Positions 9,122 through 17,288 of a stretch of DNA of 64,000 nt are shown piece by piece. The stretch covers positions 87,868 through 151,867 of the forward strand of contig NZ_FNOE01000006.1 of NCBI RefSeq assembly GCF_900106555.1. The letters run 5' to 3'. Position 1 is the stretch's first letter, and the number at the start of each line of letters is the position of its first letter. The notes beneath the pieces are model-generated. The model did no database searches. It worked only from the letters and a program-made list of their open reading frames with translations, and was not told where the DNA came from. The stretch is from Nitrosomonas oligotropha. Its GTDB lineage: Bacteria; Pseudomonadota; Gammaproteobacteria; Burkholderiales; Nitrosomonadaceae. The position numbers and the translations under genes were made by a program.

Positions 9122-11347
9122 ATGCTGCCATCCATCGAACAACGCCTCGCCACCGAACTCGCGGTTAAATTCTCACAAATCCAAGCCACTGTGCAATTGC
9201 TCGACGATGGCGCGACGGTGCCATTTATTGCACGTTATCGCAAGGAGGCAACCGGCGGGTTGGACGATGCGCAGTTGCGGTTGCTGGCGGAGCGGTTGCA
9301 TAGTTTGCGCGAGCTGGAGAAGCGGCGTGCGGCGATCGTTACGGCGATTGAAAAGCTCGGCAAGATGACGCCGCCGTTGCTCGATGCGTTGACGCACGCA
9401 ACGGACAAAGCGCATCTGGAGGATTTGTACCTGCCGTACCGCAAGAAGCGCCGCACCAAGGCGCAGATTGCGCATGAGGCCGGGTTGCAGCCATTGGCGG
9501 ATAGCCTATTAAACGATCCGCGGCTCGATCCGGAGGCGGAAGCCGCGAAATACCTGAAAGCGCCGTTCACCACCGAAGAAGGTGACAATCCCGGCGTGGC
9601 GGATGCAGCGGCTGCGCTGGAAGGCGCGCAGCATATCCTGATCGAGCGTTTCGCCGAGCATGCGCCGTTGTTGCAAACGTTGCGTGACTACTTGCGTGCG
9701 CACGGCGTGCTGACGGCGAAAGCCGCCAAGGACAAAAAAGACGACGACACCAAATACACCGATTACCACGAGTACAGCGAAGCAATCGGCAAAATCCCGT
9801 CGCATCGCGCATTGGCGTTGCTGCGCGGGGAGCGCGAAGGCGTTTTGAAACTGAAGCTGCTGCTGGATTCCGAGCTGGAAGACAAATCCCGCAACTTGGC
9901 GCTGAATCCGTGCGAATTGATGATTGGACGGGTATTCAACATCCGCGACCAGAAACGTGCGGCCGATGGCTGGTTGATCGACACCGTGCGCACCGCCTGG
10001 CGCACGAAAATCTTTGCGCACCTGGAAACCGAGTTGATGGGCAACTTGCAGGAAAACGCTGAAACCGAGGCGATCCGGGTGTTTGCGCAGAACCTCAAAG
10101 CCCTGCTGCTCGCCCCGCCCGCCGGGGCGAGCGTGACCATCGGACTCGATCCGGGTTTGCGCACCGGTGTGAAGGTAGCTATTGTGGACGCGACCGGCAA
10201 AGTGCTCGATACCGCGACGATTTATCCGCACGCGCCGAGAAACGATTGGGACGGCGCATTGCACACGCTAAAGCAGCTGGCGGAGCGCCATTCCGCGACC
10301 CTGATTGCCATCGGCAACGGCACCGCGTCGCGCGAAACCGATCATCTGGCCAAGGAGCTGAGCAAAAAATATCCGCAGCTCAAGCTGACGTCGATCATGG
10401 TGTCGGAAGCCGGTGCTTCGGTGTACTCCGCGTCCGAATTGGCGTCGGAAGAATTGCCGGATTTGGATGTGTCGCTGCGCGGCGCGGTATCGATCGCCCG
10501 GCGGCTGCAAGACCCGCTGGCCGAATTGGTCAAGATCGACCCGAAATCGATCGGCGTCGGCCAATACCAGCATGACGTCAATCAAAGCCAGCTGGCACAA
10601 TCGCTCGACGCCGTGGTGGAAGACAGCGTCAACGCCGTCGGTGTCGACGTCAACACCGCGTCACCGGCGTTGCTGCGCTATGTGGCCGGGCTGAACAGCA
10701 AAATCGCGCACAACATCGTCGCGCACCGCAACAGCAAGGGCCGCTTCGCCAAACGCGCCGATCTGCTGAAAGTCCCCAGCCTGGGTGAAAAAACCTTCGA
10801 ACAAGCGGCCGGATTCTTGCGCATTCCGGGCGGTAACAATCCGCTCGACGCCTCCGCCGTGCACCCGGAATCGTATCCGCTGGTCGAGCGGATTCTCGCC
10901 GACATCAACCTGAAAGTCAGCGAACTGATCGGCAATCAATCCGCGCTGAAATCGATCCGCCCGGAAAAATACACCACGGCGCAATCCGGTCTGCTGACCG
11001 TCAAGGACATACTGCACGAACTGGAAAAACCCGGCCGCGACCCGCGTTCATCGTTCAAAACCGCGACGTTCAAGGAAGGCGTCGAATCGATCAAGGACTT
11101 GCACCCCGGCATGGTGCTCGAAGGCGTGGTCACCAATGTCGCCGCGTTCGGCGCGTTCGTCGACATCGGCGTGCATCAGGACGGCCTGGTGCACATCTCG
11201 GCGCTGGCGGACAAATTCGTCAAGGATCCGCATGCGGTGGTGAAAGTGGGTCAAGTGGTCACGGTCAAAGTGCTGGAAGCCGATGAGAAGCGCAAACGGA
11301 TTGCCCTGACGATGCGGCTGGGCGATAGCACAGCGGCAAAACGCTAA
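9122..11347 (+). CDS. tex: Tex, S1-domain RNA-binding transcription accessory protein
   Basis: Tex is a conserved nucleic-acid-binding protein linked to transcription and stress tolerance. Visible parts in order: Tex N-terminal helical domain (VPFIARYRKEATGGLDD), YqgF/RNase H-like domain (IGLDPGLRTGVKVAIVD), paired helix-hairpin-helix motifs (SLGEKTFEQAAGFLRI) and a C-terminal S1 domain (LEGVVTNVAAFGAFVDIGVHQDG). The start is the ATG at 9122, followed by the family N-terminus; the frame extends 21 codons further without similarity. At 741 residues it is about 30-40 shorter than many homologues. The missing part is the tail after the S1 domain, exactly where a MITE-like element begins and supplies the stop codon. 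Confidence 0.95.
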   Translation: MLPSIEQRLATELAVKFSQIQATVQLLDDGATVPFIARYRKEATGGLDDAQLRLLAERLHSLRELEKRRAAIVTAIEKLGKMTPPLLDALTHATDKAHLEDLYLPYRKKRRTKAQIAHEAGLQPLADSLLNDPRLDPEAEAAKYLKAPFTTEEGDNPGVADAAAALEGAQHILIERFAEHAPLLQTLRDYLRAHGVLTAKAAKDKKDDDTKYTDYHEYSEAIGKIPSHRALALLRGEREGVLKLKLLLDSELEDKSRNLALNPCELMIGRVFNIRDQKRAADGWLIDTVRTAWRTKIFAHLETELMGNLQENAETEAIRVFAQNLKALLLAPPAGASVTIGLDPGLRTGVKVAIVDATGKVLDTATIYPHAPRNDWDGALHTLKQLAERHSATLIAIGNGTASRETDHLAKELSKKYPQLKLTSIMVSEAGASVYSASELASEELPDLDVSLRGAVSIARRLQDPLAELVKIDPKSIGVGQYQHDVNQSQLAQSLDAVVEDSVNAVGVDVNTASPALLRYVAGLNSKIAHNIVAHRNSKGRFAKRADLLKVPSLGEKTFEQAAGFLRIPGGNNPLDASAVHPESYPLVERILADINLKVSELIGNQSALKSIRPEKYTTAQSGLLTVKDILHELEKPGRDPRSSFKTATFKEGVESIKDLHPGMVLEGVVTNVAAFGAFVDIGVHQDGLVHISALADKFVKDPHAVVKVGQVVTVKVLEADEKRKRIALTMRLGDSTAAKR

Positions 11348-11494
11348 GGAAACGCTGATTAATTCGGCGAACGAGATGAAGCACGAGGCGCACGGAACAC
11401 AGCAACCGAGGCATATCTTACTAGATAGGCAAGGGAGCGAGTACCGCGCAACGAAGTGATTCGCTCGTGTAGTCAATTAATCAGCGCTTCCTTA
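11345..11494. mobile_element. MITE-like 150-bp element with 20-bp terminal inverted repeats
   Basis: The left end (11345-11364, TAAGGAAACGCTGATTAATT) and right end (11475-11494) are inverted copies matching at 19 of 20 positions. About 110 bp of interior has no reading frame. Both ends finish in TA, so a TA target duplication is possible. The size and structure fit a non-autonomous miniature transposable element. It lies between the convergent genes tex and the TIR gene, and its first bases form the tex TAA stop. The parent transposase family was not identified; no second copy was noticed in this window. Confidence 0.6.
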
Positions 11495-11542
11495 ACCGCT
11501 CGGTTTGATTGCGATACCATTGCCGCTGGCAAGCAGCCACCG

Positions 11543-14299
11543 TCAATCGTCATCATCTGGCTCGCCGGATTCAAATAACCAGGCAAATTGAGCAGGAACC
11601 TGAATGCCTTCGTCGCGCACGCGGCGCTTAATTTGGCGCAACCTCGCCTCAATGTTCATTAACTGTTTGGCTTCTTCGGCAGTGAGCGCTGCACTCTCCG
11701 CCAAACGCTCCGACCAGCTATCAAGACTGTTCGCCAGAGCCGGGCCATACGCGGCAAAGTTTTCTTGCACCAGCTGCTCGTAAATACTCACCGCGCGGCC
11801 GATTGCATCCAGCGCTTGTGCGCACTGCCCGTCTTCCGCCAAATAAACCGACCAGTTGTTGAGGCTCGTTGCCAGAACTGGGCCGTACGCGGCAAAGTTG
11901 GCTTGCGCCAGCTGCTCGTAAATACTCGCCGCGCGGCCGATTGCATCCAGCGCTTGTGCGCGCTGCTCGTTCTCCGCCAGATGGATCGCCCAGTTGTTAA
12001 GGCTCATCGCCAAATCCGCGCCATACGCGGCAAAGTTGGCTTGCACCAGCTGCTCGTCAATACTCACCGCGCGCCCGCTCGCATCCAACGCTTTTGCGCG
12101 CTGCCCGTTCTCCACCAGACGGATCGACCAGTTGTTGAGGCTCGTTGCCAGAGCCGGGCCGTACGCGGCAAAATTGGCTTGCGCCAATTGCTCGAGGATC
12201 GCCACCGCCCGGCCGATCGCATCCAGCGCTTGTACTCGCTGTCCGTTCCCGGCCAGATCAACCGACCAATTGTTGAGGCTTTGCGCCAGAGCCAGGCCGT
12301 ACGCGGCAAAGTTGGCTTGTGCCAGCTGCTCACGGATTGCCACCGCGCGACCGATCGCATCTAGCGCTTGTGCGCGCTGTCCATACCCAGCCAGATCAAC
12401 CGACCAATTGTTGAGGCTATTCGCCAGAGCCGGACCATACGTGGCAAAGTTGGCTTGCGCCAGTTGCTCCTGAGCATGCACCGCTTTTTGACCGGTTGCG
12501 ACGGCCAACGGCAGCAGGCTGCACTCCAGATTATTCCGGGCTAATGCCGCATTGACGCTGGCGTTGCGTTCGTCATCCTGAATAACCCAATCGATCAACG
12601 CTTGCAATGGCCATGATCGCTGCAAAATGAACTGCGCGTCGTGTATCAACCGCCCCAGCATGGAGCTGGCTTCGCGCTGATCCGGCGCCGCAGCTAGCGC
12701 GCAGTATTGCCATGCACCGGCCTGGTCATCGGCGATTTCAGTCAATGCGTGGTGCAGCAAATCGGCGGCGAGCAGGTCGGGTTGCAACGCGGAAATGCCA
12801 CCGTCCCGCCACAGGCTGGTTTGTTTGAGCCGGTTCAACACGGGCAGACGGATATCGAGCGGCAGCGCCTCGCTGGCCTGGATCAACTGCCGCAGCGCCT
12901 CGCCCGGCAGTTTACCGACGATCGCGGCCAGCGCGCGCAGCATGACCAGGCAATGCGGATCGAGCTGCATTTGCTTGGCTTCCTTGACCAGACGGTTAAT
13001 TTCGTATTGTTGCACCAAGGCGCGCAGTATCTCCGGCGCGTTCAGCTCGTGCGCGCCGGGTTGCTGCATGCCATGCACGGCCAGCGCCAGCACGAACAAT
13101 GGGCGCTGGTGCGTGGTGTCGCGCTGCTGCCACTGGTGAAAGGCGGCTGGCGTGATCGGCAACGGCAGTGCGGCACGTTGTTGCCGCTGGTGCAATGACT
13201 GCCACGCCTCCTGAAACAATTGCCAGGCATCGGCGTTGGTGTTTGCGCCATCCGCCAGACCGGTCAATTCGAATCCGGGCGTAATGATGGTTTGCGCGGT
13301 TTGCGTCAGTTGTTGCAGGAAATCGCCGTTGCGCCCGAGCAGCAATACGCGCAGTTTGCACGTCAGCGGCTGGCACGCGAGCGCTTCCAGCAATGCGCGC
13401 ACCTTGTCCGGGCGTTGTTCCGGGTAATCGATCACCAGCAACGTTCCCGCCCCGCCGGTATACCAGCTGCCGCTCAGCCCTTGCGCTTCACCCGCCTGCC
13501 AGCCTTTGTATTCGCGCAATTGGCGGGCGAACTCGAACGCTAGTCGGGTTTTGCCGGTGCCGCCTTCGCCTGTGATCAAGCAGCAACTGATCTGTTGCGG
13601 CGCGTCCGTCCAAGCGTGCAAGGTTTGCAGTTCCTGTTCGCGCCCGATCAGGCCGGTCAAGCGGCTTTTCCAGCTCAGCAGATATTCGATACTGGCGGCG
13701 TTGAAGCTGCCGCTGAGATCGGGAATGTTGAGGCAGCGCTGGCCCTGACCTTGGCTGATGATGCATTCGTCGCCCTGCCAGCCGATAGACAGGCCGCTCA
13801 GCCAGGATTGCAAAGTTTGCAGCAGACCGGCGGGCGCTTGCGCTTCGTCGCGGATCAATTGACGCAAGTACTCGGGATCTTCGCCGCGTAATAATCCAGC
13901 GAGCAGGCCGTTCGGCAACGGATCGTTCAGATCATGAAATTTCAGCGCGTTGACGCCCTGCAAAAACATCGAACACTGCGCGATGTGCTCGGGCGTCGCG
14001 CCCGGCAGCAGCACTGGAATGACACAATGCTGACGCTGCTGGATTTGCCGCCGCAGTGCCGCGTCGGCTTCCGCTTGCTGGTACGGGCCGATGCCGTCCG
14101 GCCCGAAGAAGATCACGATGAAGCGGCTGTCGCGCAATCCTTGTTCCAGATTGCGCAACCATTCATCGCCCGGCGCAATTTCCCACTTATCCAGGAAACA
14201 GTTCAGCCCTTGTTTTTCCAACGCAGCGGCGATGATCTCTACCGATGGCTTATCGGCACTGTGATGCGACAGGAAAGCGTCAGGCGGATTATCGGTCAT
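11543..14299 (-). CDS. TIR-STAND NTPase-TPR protein, candidate immune receptor
   Basis: 918 residues with no signal peptide, so probably cytoplasmic. Residues 1-125 are a TIR-type domain: start DAFLSHHSADK, DEWLRNLEQGL near 45-55, and an acidic residue E77 in the helix where TIR NADases carry the catalytic glutamate. Residues 215-600 form a STAND-type NTPase with Walker A GEGGTGKT (244-251) and Walker B TLLVIDY (286-292). Residues 613-890 hold five full and one partial 46-residue TPR-like repeats (consensus LAQANFAAYGPALA..LNNWS). This effector-switch-sensor order is the plan of bacterial NLR-like anti-phage proteins; that role is inferred. It stands alone, convergent with tex. Its ribosome binding site is weak. 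The short acidic end is EPDDDD. Confidence 0.82.
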   Translation of the reverse strand: MTDNPPDAFLSHHSADKPSVEIIAAALEKQGLNCFLDKWEIAPGDEWLRNLEQGLRDSRFIVIFFGPDGIGPYQQAEADAALRRQIQQRQHCVIPVLLPGATPEHIAQCSMFLQGVNALKFHDLNDPLPNGLLAGLLRGEDPEYLRQLIRDEAQAPAGLLQTLQSWLSGLSIGWQGDECIISQGQGQRCLNIPDLSGSFNAASIEYLLSWKSRLTGLIGREQELQTLHAWTDAPQQISCCLITGEGGTGKTRLAFEFARQLREYKGWQAGEAQGLSGSWYTGGAGTLLVIDYPEQRPDKVRALLEALACQPLTCKLRVLLLGRNGDFLQQLTQTAQTIITPGFELTGLADGANTNADAWQLFQEAWQSLHQRQQRAALPLPITPAAFHQWQQRDTTHQRPLFVLALAVHGMQQPGAHELNAPEILRALVQQYEINRLVKEAKQMQLDPHCLVMLRALAAIVGKLPGEALRQLIQASEALPLDIRLPVLNRLKQTSLWRDGGISALQPDLLAADLLHHALTEIADDQAGAWQYCALAAAPDQREASSMLGRLIHDAQFILQRSWPLQALIDWVIQDDERNASVNAALARNNLECSLLPLAVATGQKAVHAQEQLAQANFATYGPALANSLNNWSVDLAGYGQRAQALDAIGRAVAIREQLAQANFAAYGLALAQSLNNWSVDLAGNGQRVQALDAIGRAVAILEQLAQANFAAYGPALATSLNNWSIRLVENGQRAKALDASGRAVSIDEQLVQANFAAYGADLAMSLNNWAIHLAENEQRAQALDAIGRAASIYEQLAQANFAAYGPVLATSLNNWSVYLAEDGQCAQALDAIGRAVSIYEQLVQENFAAYGPALANSLDSWSERLAESAALTAEEAKQLMNIEARLRQIKRRVRDEGIQVPAQFAWLFESGEPDDDD
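11636..12463 (-). repeat. 138-bp tandem repeats encoding TPR units
   Basis: Five full copies and one partial copy of a 138-bp unit inside the TIR gene. On the minus strand, copies begin at 12463, 12325, 12187, 12049, 11911 and 11773. They are exactly in register (46 codons) and closely similar at DNA level, so copy number could change by slippage or recombination without a frameshift. The last copy diverges after its first half. The protein units resemble TPR helix pairs that bind ligands. Confidence 0.85.
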
Positions 14300-14614
14300 C
14301 CATCATCCAAGGAGAGTTGTAGAAAGCGGCAAACTGCGCACCATCGCGCCGATGATAAATCGTCTTTGCAGCAGCGGGAAGATTTTTCAGCAGTAGTCGC
14401 AAAGTGACAACTCAGAAAAACAAATTGCTGGCGATTATTGTTCTAGTTCTTTTTTAGAAATGGCAAGCCCTGAACAGACATAACTAACTGTACTAATTGG
14501 AAGAATACCTCTTGCAATTGCCCGGCAGCGGGCATACCATGCCAATGAAACCGGTCATCAACAACTGCTGGTTTTGGCGGGCTTTCAGTCTCTCAAATAA
14601 AAGGAGAATAGATT
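14300..14614. other. Intergenic gap between the divergent TIR gene and PEP-CTERM gene
   Basis: 315 bp between divergently transcribed genes. It must carry both promoters. A short GC hairpin (14520-14524 with 14529-14533, loop GCAG) and a Shine-Dalgarno AAGGAG (14601-14606) before the + strand gene are visible. I could not pick out a convincing sigma-70 or sigma-54 promoter. Confidence 0.4.
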
Positions 14615-15244
14615 ATGAATACAATAAATTCTTTTAAACGCGCAGTCGCAACAGGTTTTATTTCAGCAGGTTTTGCAATGGGTGCAGCATCCGTTGCGAG
14701 TGCAGCGCCGACCGTAATCGGCTTTGAAGAGTTCGGTAACGTCGGTATCAGCGGCCCTACCGTTACTACCGAGTACCCTGGCGTGGTATTTTCATCAACG
14801 GGCGTTAACGTCAATATCGTTAGCAGCCAACCCGGCATCGGTGATGGATTAAATTTCTTATGTACAGGGAGTCCCGGCATTAATTGCGTGGGCGAGACCA
14901 TTCTGAATTTTACCGATCCGGTATCCGGCCTGTCTTTCTTAGCTGTTGGCAGTAACAACTCGGGGGTTCAGGCGCTGGTTGATGTTTTCGTGAATGGTGC
15001 TTTCGCTGCGACGAATAATATCGTTGTAGGCGGTCTTTTCAATACTCCGGATCTAGTCGATCTTTCAGCGTTTAATAGCGTGACGTCGATCCGTATTCAC
15101 GATATTACCGATGGCGGTGGCTTGGGTTGGGATAACTTCACATTCACTACCGCTGTTCCGGAACCGGAAACCTATGCGATGCTGTTGTTGGGTTTAGGTT
15201 TATTGGGATTTGCAGCACAGCGCAGAAAAGAGATGCCGGTATAA
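14615..15244 (+). CDS. PEP-CTERM sorting-domain protein, beta-sandwich type
   Basis: A 209-residue exported protein. An N-terminal signal peptide (residues 1-30, ending ASVASA) is followed by a beta-rich domain with two cysteines. From residue 181 there is a PEP-CTERM sorting signal: VPEPETYAML, a hydrophobic helix, then the arginines QRRK. Such proteins are handled by an exosortase and end up on the surface or in exopolysaccharide; the exosortase is not in this window. The start is clear: ATG at 14615 with AAGGAG nine bases before it. A hairpin terminator follows at 15267. The specific function is unknown. Confidence 0.88.
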   Translation: MNTINSFKRAVATGFISAGFAMGAASVASAAPTVIGFEEFGNVGISGPTVTTEYPGVVFSSTGVNVNIVSSQPGIGDGLNFLCTGSPGINCVGETILNFTDPVSGLSFLAVGSNNSGVQALVDVFVNGAFAATNNIVVGGLFNTPDLVDLSAFNSVTSIRIHDITDGGGLGWDNFTFTTAVPEPETYAMLLLGLGLLGFAAQRRKEMPV

Positions 15245-15266
15245 CAATCCAAATTAGTCAGATTCA

Positions 15267-15293
15267 AAACGGGAGCTTCGGCTCCTGTTTTTG
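15267..15293 (+). terminator. Rho-independent terminator after PEP-CTERM gene
   Basis: An 11-bp stem (AAAACGGGAGC with GCTCCTGTTTT, one G-T pair) closed by a TTCG tetraloop and running into a T-rich tract, 22 bases after the stop codon. Confidence 0.85.
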
Positions 15294-15350
15294 TTGGTGG
15301 AATCACTCCCTCAATGCGACACCGCAGATACTATAACTATTGGCAACTGC

Positions 15351-15378
15351 AAAAACAAACCCCGCCACTCGGGCGGGG
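15351..15378 (-). terminator. Rho-independent terminator for the minus-strand PEP-CTERM gene
   Basis: Stem CCCCGCC (15360-15366) pairs with GGCGGGG (15372-15378). On the minus strand it is followed by TTTGTTTTTG. It lies 27 bases past the minus-strand stop codon. Confidence 0.85.
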
Positions 15379-15404
15379 TTGTCTTCAAATACAGCTCGAT
15401 TAAC

Positions 15405-16115
15405 TTAAACGCTTTGCTTTCTGCGGCGCGCCATGAAACCGATCAATCCCAATCCAGCCAGCAGCATCGCATAGGTTTCGGGTTCGGGTACGGCGGTCAC
15501 TTGATCGAAATTGATATTGTCGATACCCACATTCCAATCGTTATAACCGAAGCGGATCGATATAGGGCCATTATGCGTCAGCCCGGGTGTGAAAGTACTA
15601 TGTGTTCCGCCCGTTCCCAGAATGGTTACCGGTGAATAATCAACCAAAATCGTATTGCTGGTGCCATCCAAAATCTGCACTTGAGAGCCGGGATGATCAG
15701 AGACACTATAACCGGCCATATCGAAACTATTGAGACGAACCGCCCAGCCCGGTTCAGGCACCAAGGTGATTTCCGCGAAATGACCACCATTCACCACACT
15801 AAAAGCAACATTTCTTAAATCACCGTAATTAGAATGCCATAAATCCAGATTATTGTAGGCCACCGTATTGCTGCTAATTTCCCATGTGCGGTACTCGGTC
15901 GTTACATTAGGTGTATAGCCGTTACCGGTTAGGTACGATCCAACCGCATCACTTGAAGCGTTTACGTTATCGCCATAACTTCCCGGGATATCGCCATAAT
16001 CTGGCAAATCCGGGCTTAAATCAAAAGTCAGCACAGTGGCCTGAGCTGATGCGGCCAGCAAAACGGCGGCTCCCGCCAGTGTTGTTTGTAATAAAAGCGA
16101 TCTAGCTTTCATCAT
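15405..16115 (-). CDS. PEP-CTERM sorting-domain protein
   Basis: A 236-residue exported protein with signal peptide (residues 1-27, ending ASAQA) and a beta-sandwich body of the kind seen in carbohydrate-binding or jelly-roll domains. From residue 209 it carries a PEP-CTERM signal (VPEPETYAML, hydrophobic helix, RRRK). The start is the first of two adjacent ATGs, with GAGGAGA just upstream on the minus strand. It is convergent with another PEP-CTERM gene whose sorting motif is nearly identical (VPEPETYAML), though the bodies are unrelated in length and sequence. Likely surface or matrix protein; specific role unknown. Confidence 0.88.
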   Translation of the reverse strand: MMKARSLLLQTTLAGAAVLLAASAQATVLTFDLSPDLPDYGDIPGSYGDNVNASSDAVGSYLTGNGYTPNVTTEYRTWEISSNTVAYNNLDLWHSNYGDLRNVAFSVVNGGHFAEITLVPEPGWAVRLNSFDMAGYSVSDHPGSQVQILDGTSNTILVDYSPVTILGTGGTHSTFTPGLTHNGPISIRFGYNDWNVGIDNINFDQVTAVPEPETYAMLLAGLGLIGFMARRRKQSV

Positions 16116-16574
16116 GTATTCTCCTCATCCATAATCCGATGCGACGAGCATTATTATTGTGCCGAGGCGCACGTAATCTAACGATTACTCGTCTAATCAT
16201 TTAAATTAAAATTTTTTTGCAAAATGCCCAATATCAGATTTCACAGCAGCAATGCGAAATAAATGATGCATTCATCAAGTTACAAATAACATGCAAAAAA
16301 TGCTCGTTTACCGGATGAATGGCCATAAAAATACGCGCCTACCCATAATAATCGCTAGAACAATGAGATAGCCATAGTTCATACTGCCCTTTTTTACCAG
16401 GATACTTGTCATTATTATGGGTAATCCCTTCTCTCCGCCAGCCTGTTGATGCCATCCGGCGCTCAGCTATCGCTGATTATATGTGGCAGCATCACATCGC
16501 ATTTTTTTGAGTGTGTTATAGTAAAAACGGCATCGCATCACGCCACTCCTGTTAACGCTATGTGGAGGATCGAG
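16116..16574. other. Intergenic region with a 13-bp inverted repeat
   Basis: 459 bp between the divergent PEP-CTERM and TetR-type genes, AT-rich next to the PEP-CTERM gene. A perfect 13-bp inverted repeat (TACCCATAATAAT at 16340-16352 and its complement at 16411-16423) with a 58-base spacer is the only structure seen. It could be an operator pair for the adjacent TetR-type regulator; that is a guess. A frame upstream of 16575 exists but lacks a ribosome binding site. Confidence 0.4.
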
Positions 16575-17285
16575 ATGAAAAAAAGTAAGCTTGATTTACG
16601 TGAAGCCATTGTTGATACGGCAATCGCCATCGCGGAACGTTCTAACTGGGAAGCGGTACGGTTGTTTGATGTAGCGGCGGAACTCGATATTACGCTGGAT
16701 GAAATCCGGGTTCATTTCCGCGAAAAGGAAGATCTGGCCGATGCTTGGTTCGACCGGGCCGACAGCCAGATGTTACGGGCAGCGGAAACGGTTGAATTCA
16801 TGTCCCTGCCGCCACGCGAGCGCTTGCAGTTGCTCATCATGTGCTGGCTGGATGCCTTGGCCGCGCACCGCAAGGTCACGCGGCAGATGATTGGCGCCAA
16901 ATTGGAACCCGGCCATTTGCATATTCAAATTCCCGCCATCATGCGCGTTAGCCGCACCGTGCAATGGCTGCGCGAAGCGGCGCAACGCGATGCAACTTCC
17001 GTGCGCCGCGCGCTGGAGGAAACCGCTCTGACGACGATCTACCTCGCAACTTTCGCCTACTGGATGCAGGATGACTCGGAAAATTCACAGAACACACGCG
17101 ACTTTCTGGCGCACAAACTGAAGTATGCAGAATCCCTGGATCATCTGATTTATAGCACTCTACATCAAGATACCGCAGCCGATGCCACCGCAGAAACACA
17201 ATCCATCCATGAAATTCCGGAATCGTTTGAATCTCCACCGTTGACCGAACCGATCGCACAAGAAAGACATGCGAAATCCGGTTAA
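16575..17285 (+). CDS. TetR/AcrR-family transcriptional regulator
   Basis: 236 residues. The N-terminal ~55 residues form a TetR-type helix-turn-helix (AIVDTAIAIAERSNWEAVRLFDVAAELDI, then IRVHFREKEDLADAWF). The helical C-terminal part resembles the COQ9-like branch of TetR-fold proteins rather than a classic drug-efflux repressor; that placement is tentative. The start is the ATG at 16575, seven bases after GGAGG; the frame is open 43 codons further upstream without support. The stop is only three bases before the GTG of the membrane hydrolase gene, so the two are probably co-translated. The ligand is unknown. Confidence 0.8.
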   Translation: MKKSKLDLREAIVDTAIAIAERSNWEAVRLFDVAAELDITLDEIRVHFREKEDLADAWFDRADSQMLRAAETVEFMSLPPRERLQLLIMCWLDALAAHRKVTRQMIGAKLEPGHLHIQIPAIMRVSRTVQWLREAAQRDATSVRRALEETALTTIYLATFAYWMQDDSENSQNTRDFLAHKLKYAESLDHLIYSTLHQDTAADATAETQSIHEIPESFESPPLTEPIAQERHAKSG

Positions 17286-17288
17286 ACC

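Noticed and set aside
11765..12473. Long + strand frames opposite the TIR gene repeats
   Set aside because: They follow from the codon bias of the repeats on the minus strand; no start signals or family similarity.
14462..14480. TGGCA-like start of a sigma-54 promoter upstream of the first PEP-CTERM gene
   Set aside because: No GC at the -12 position.
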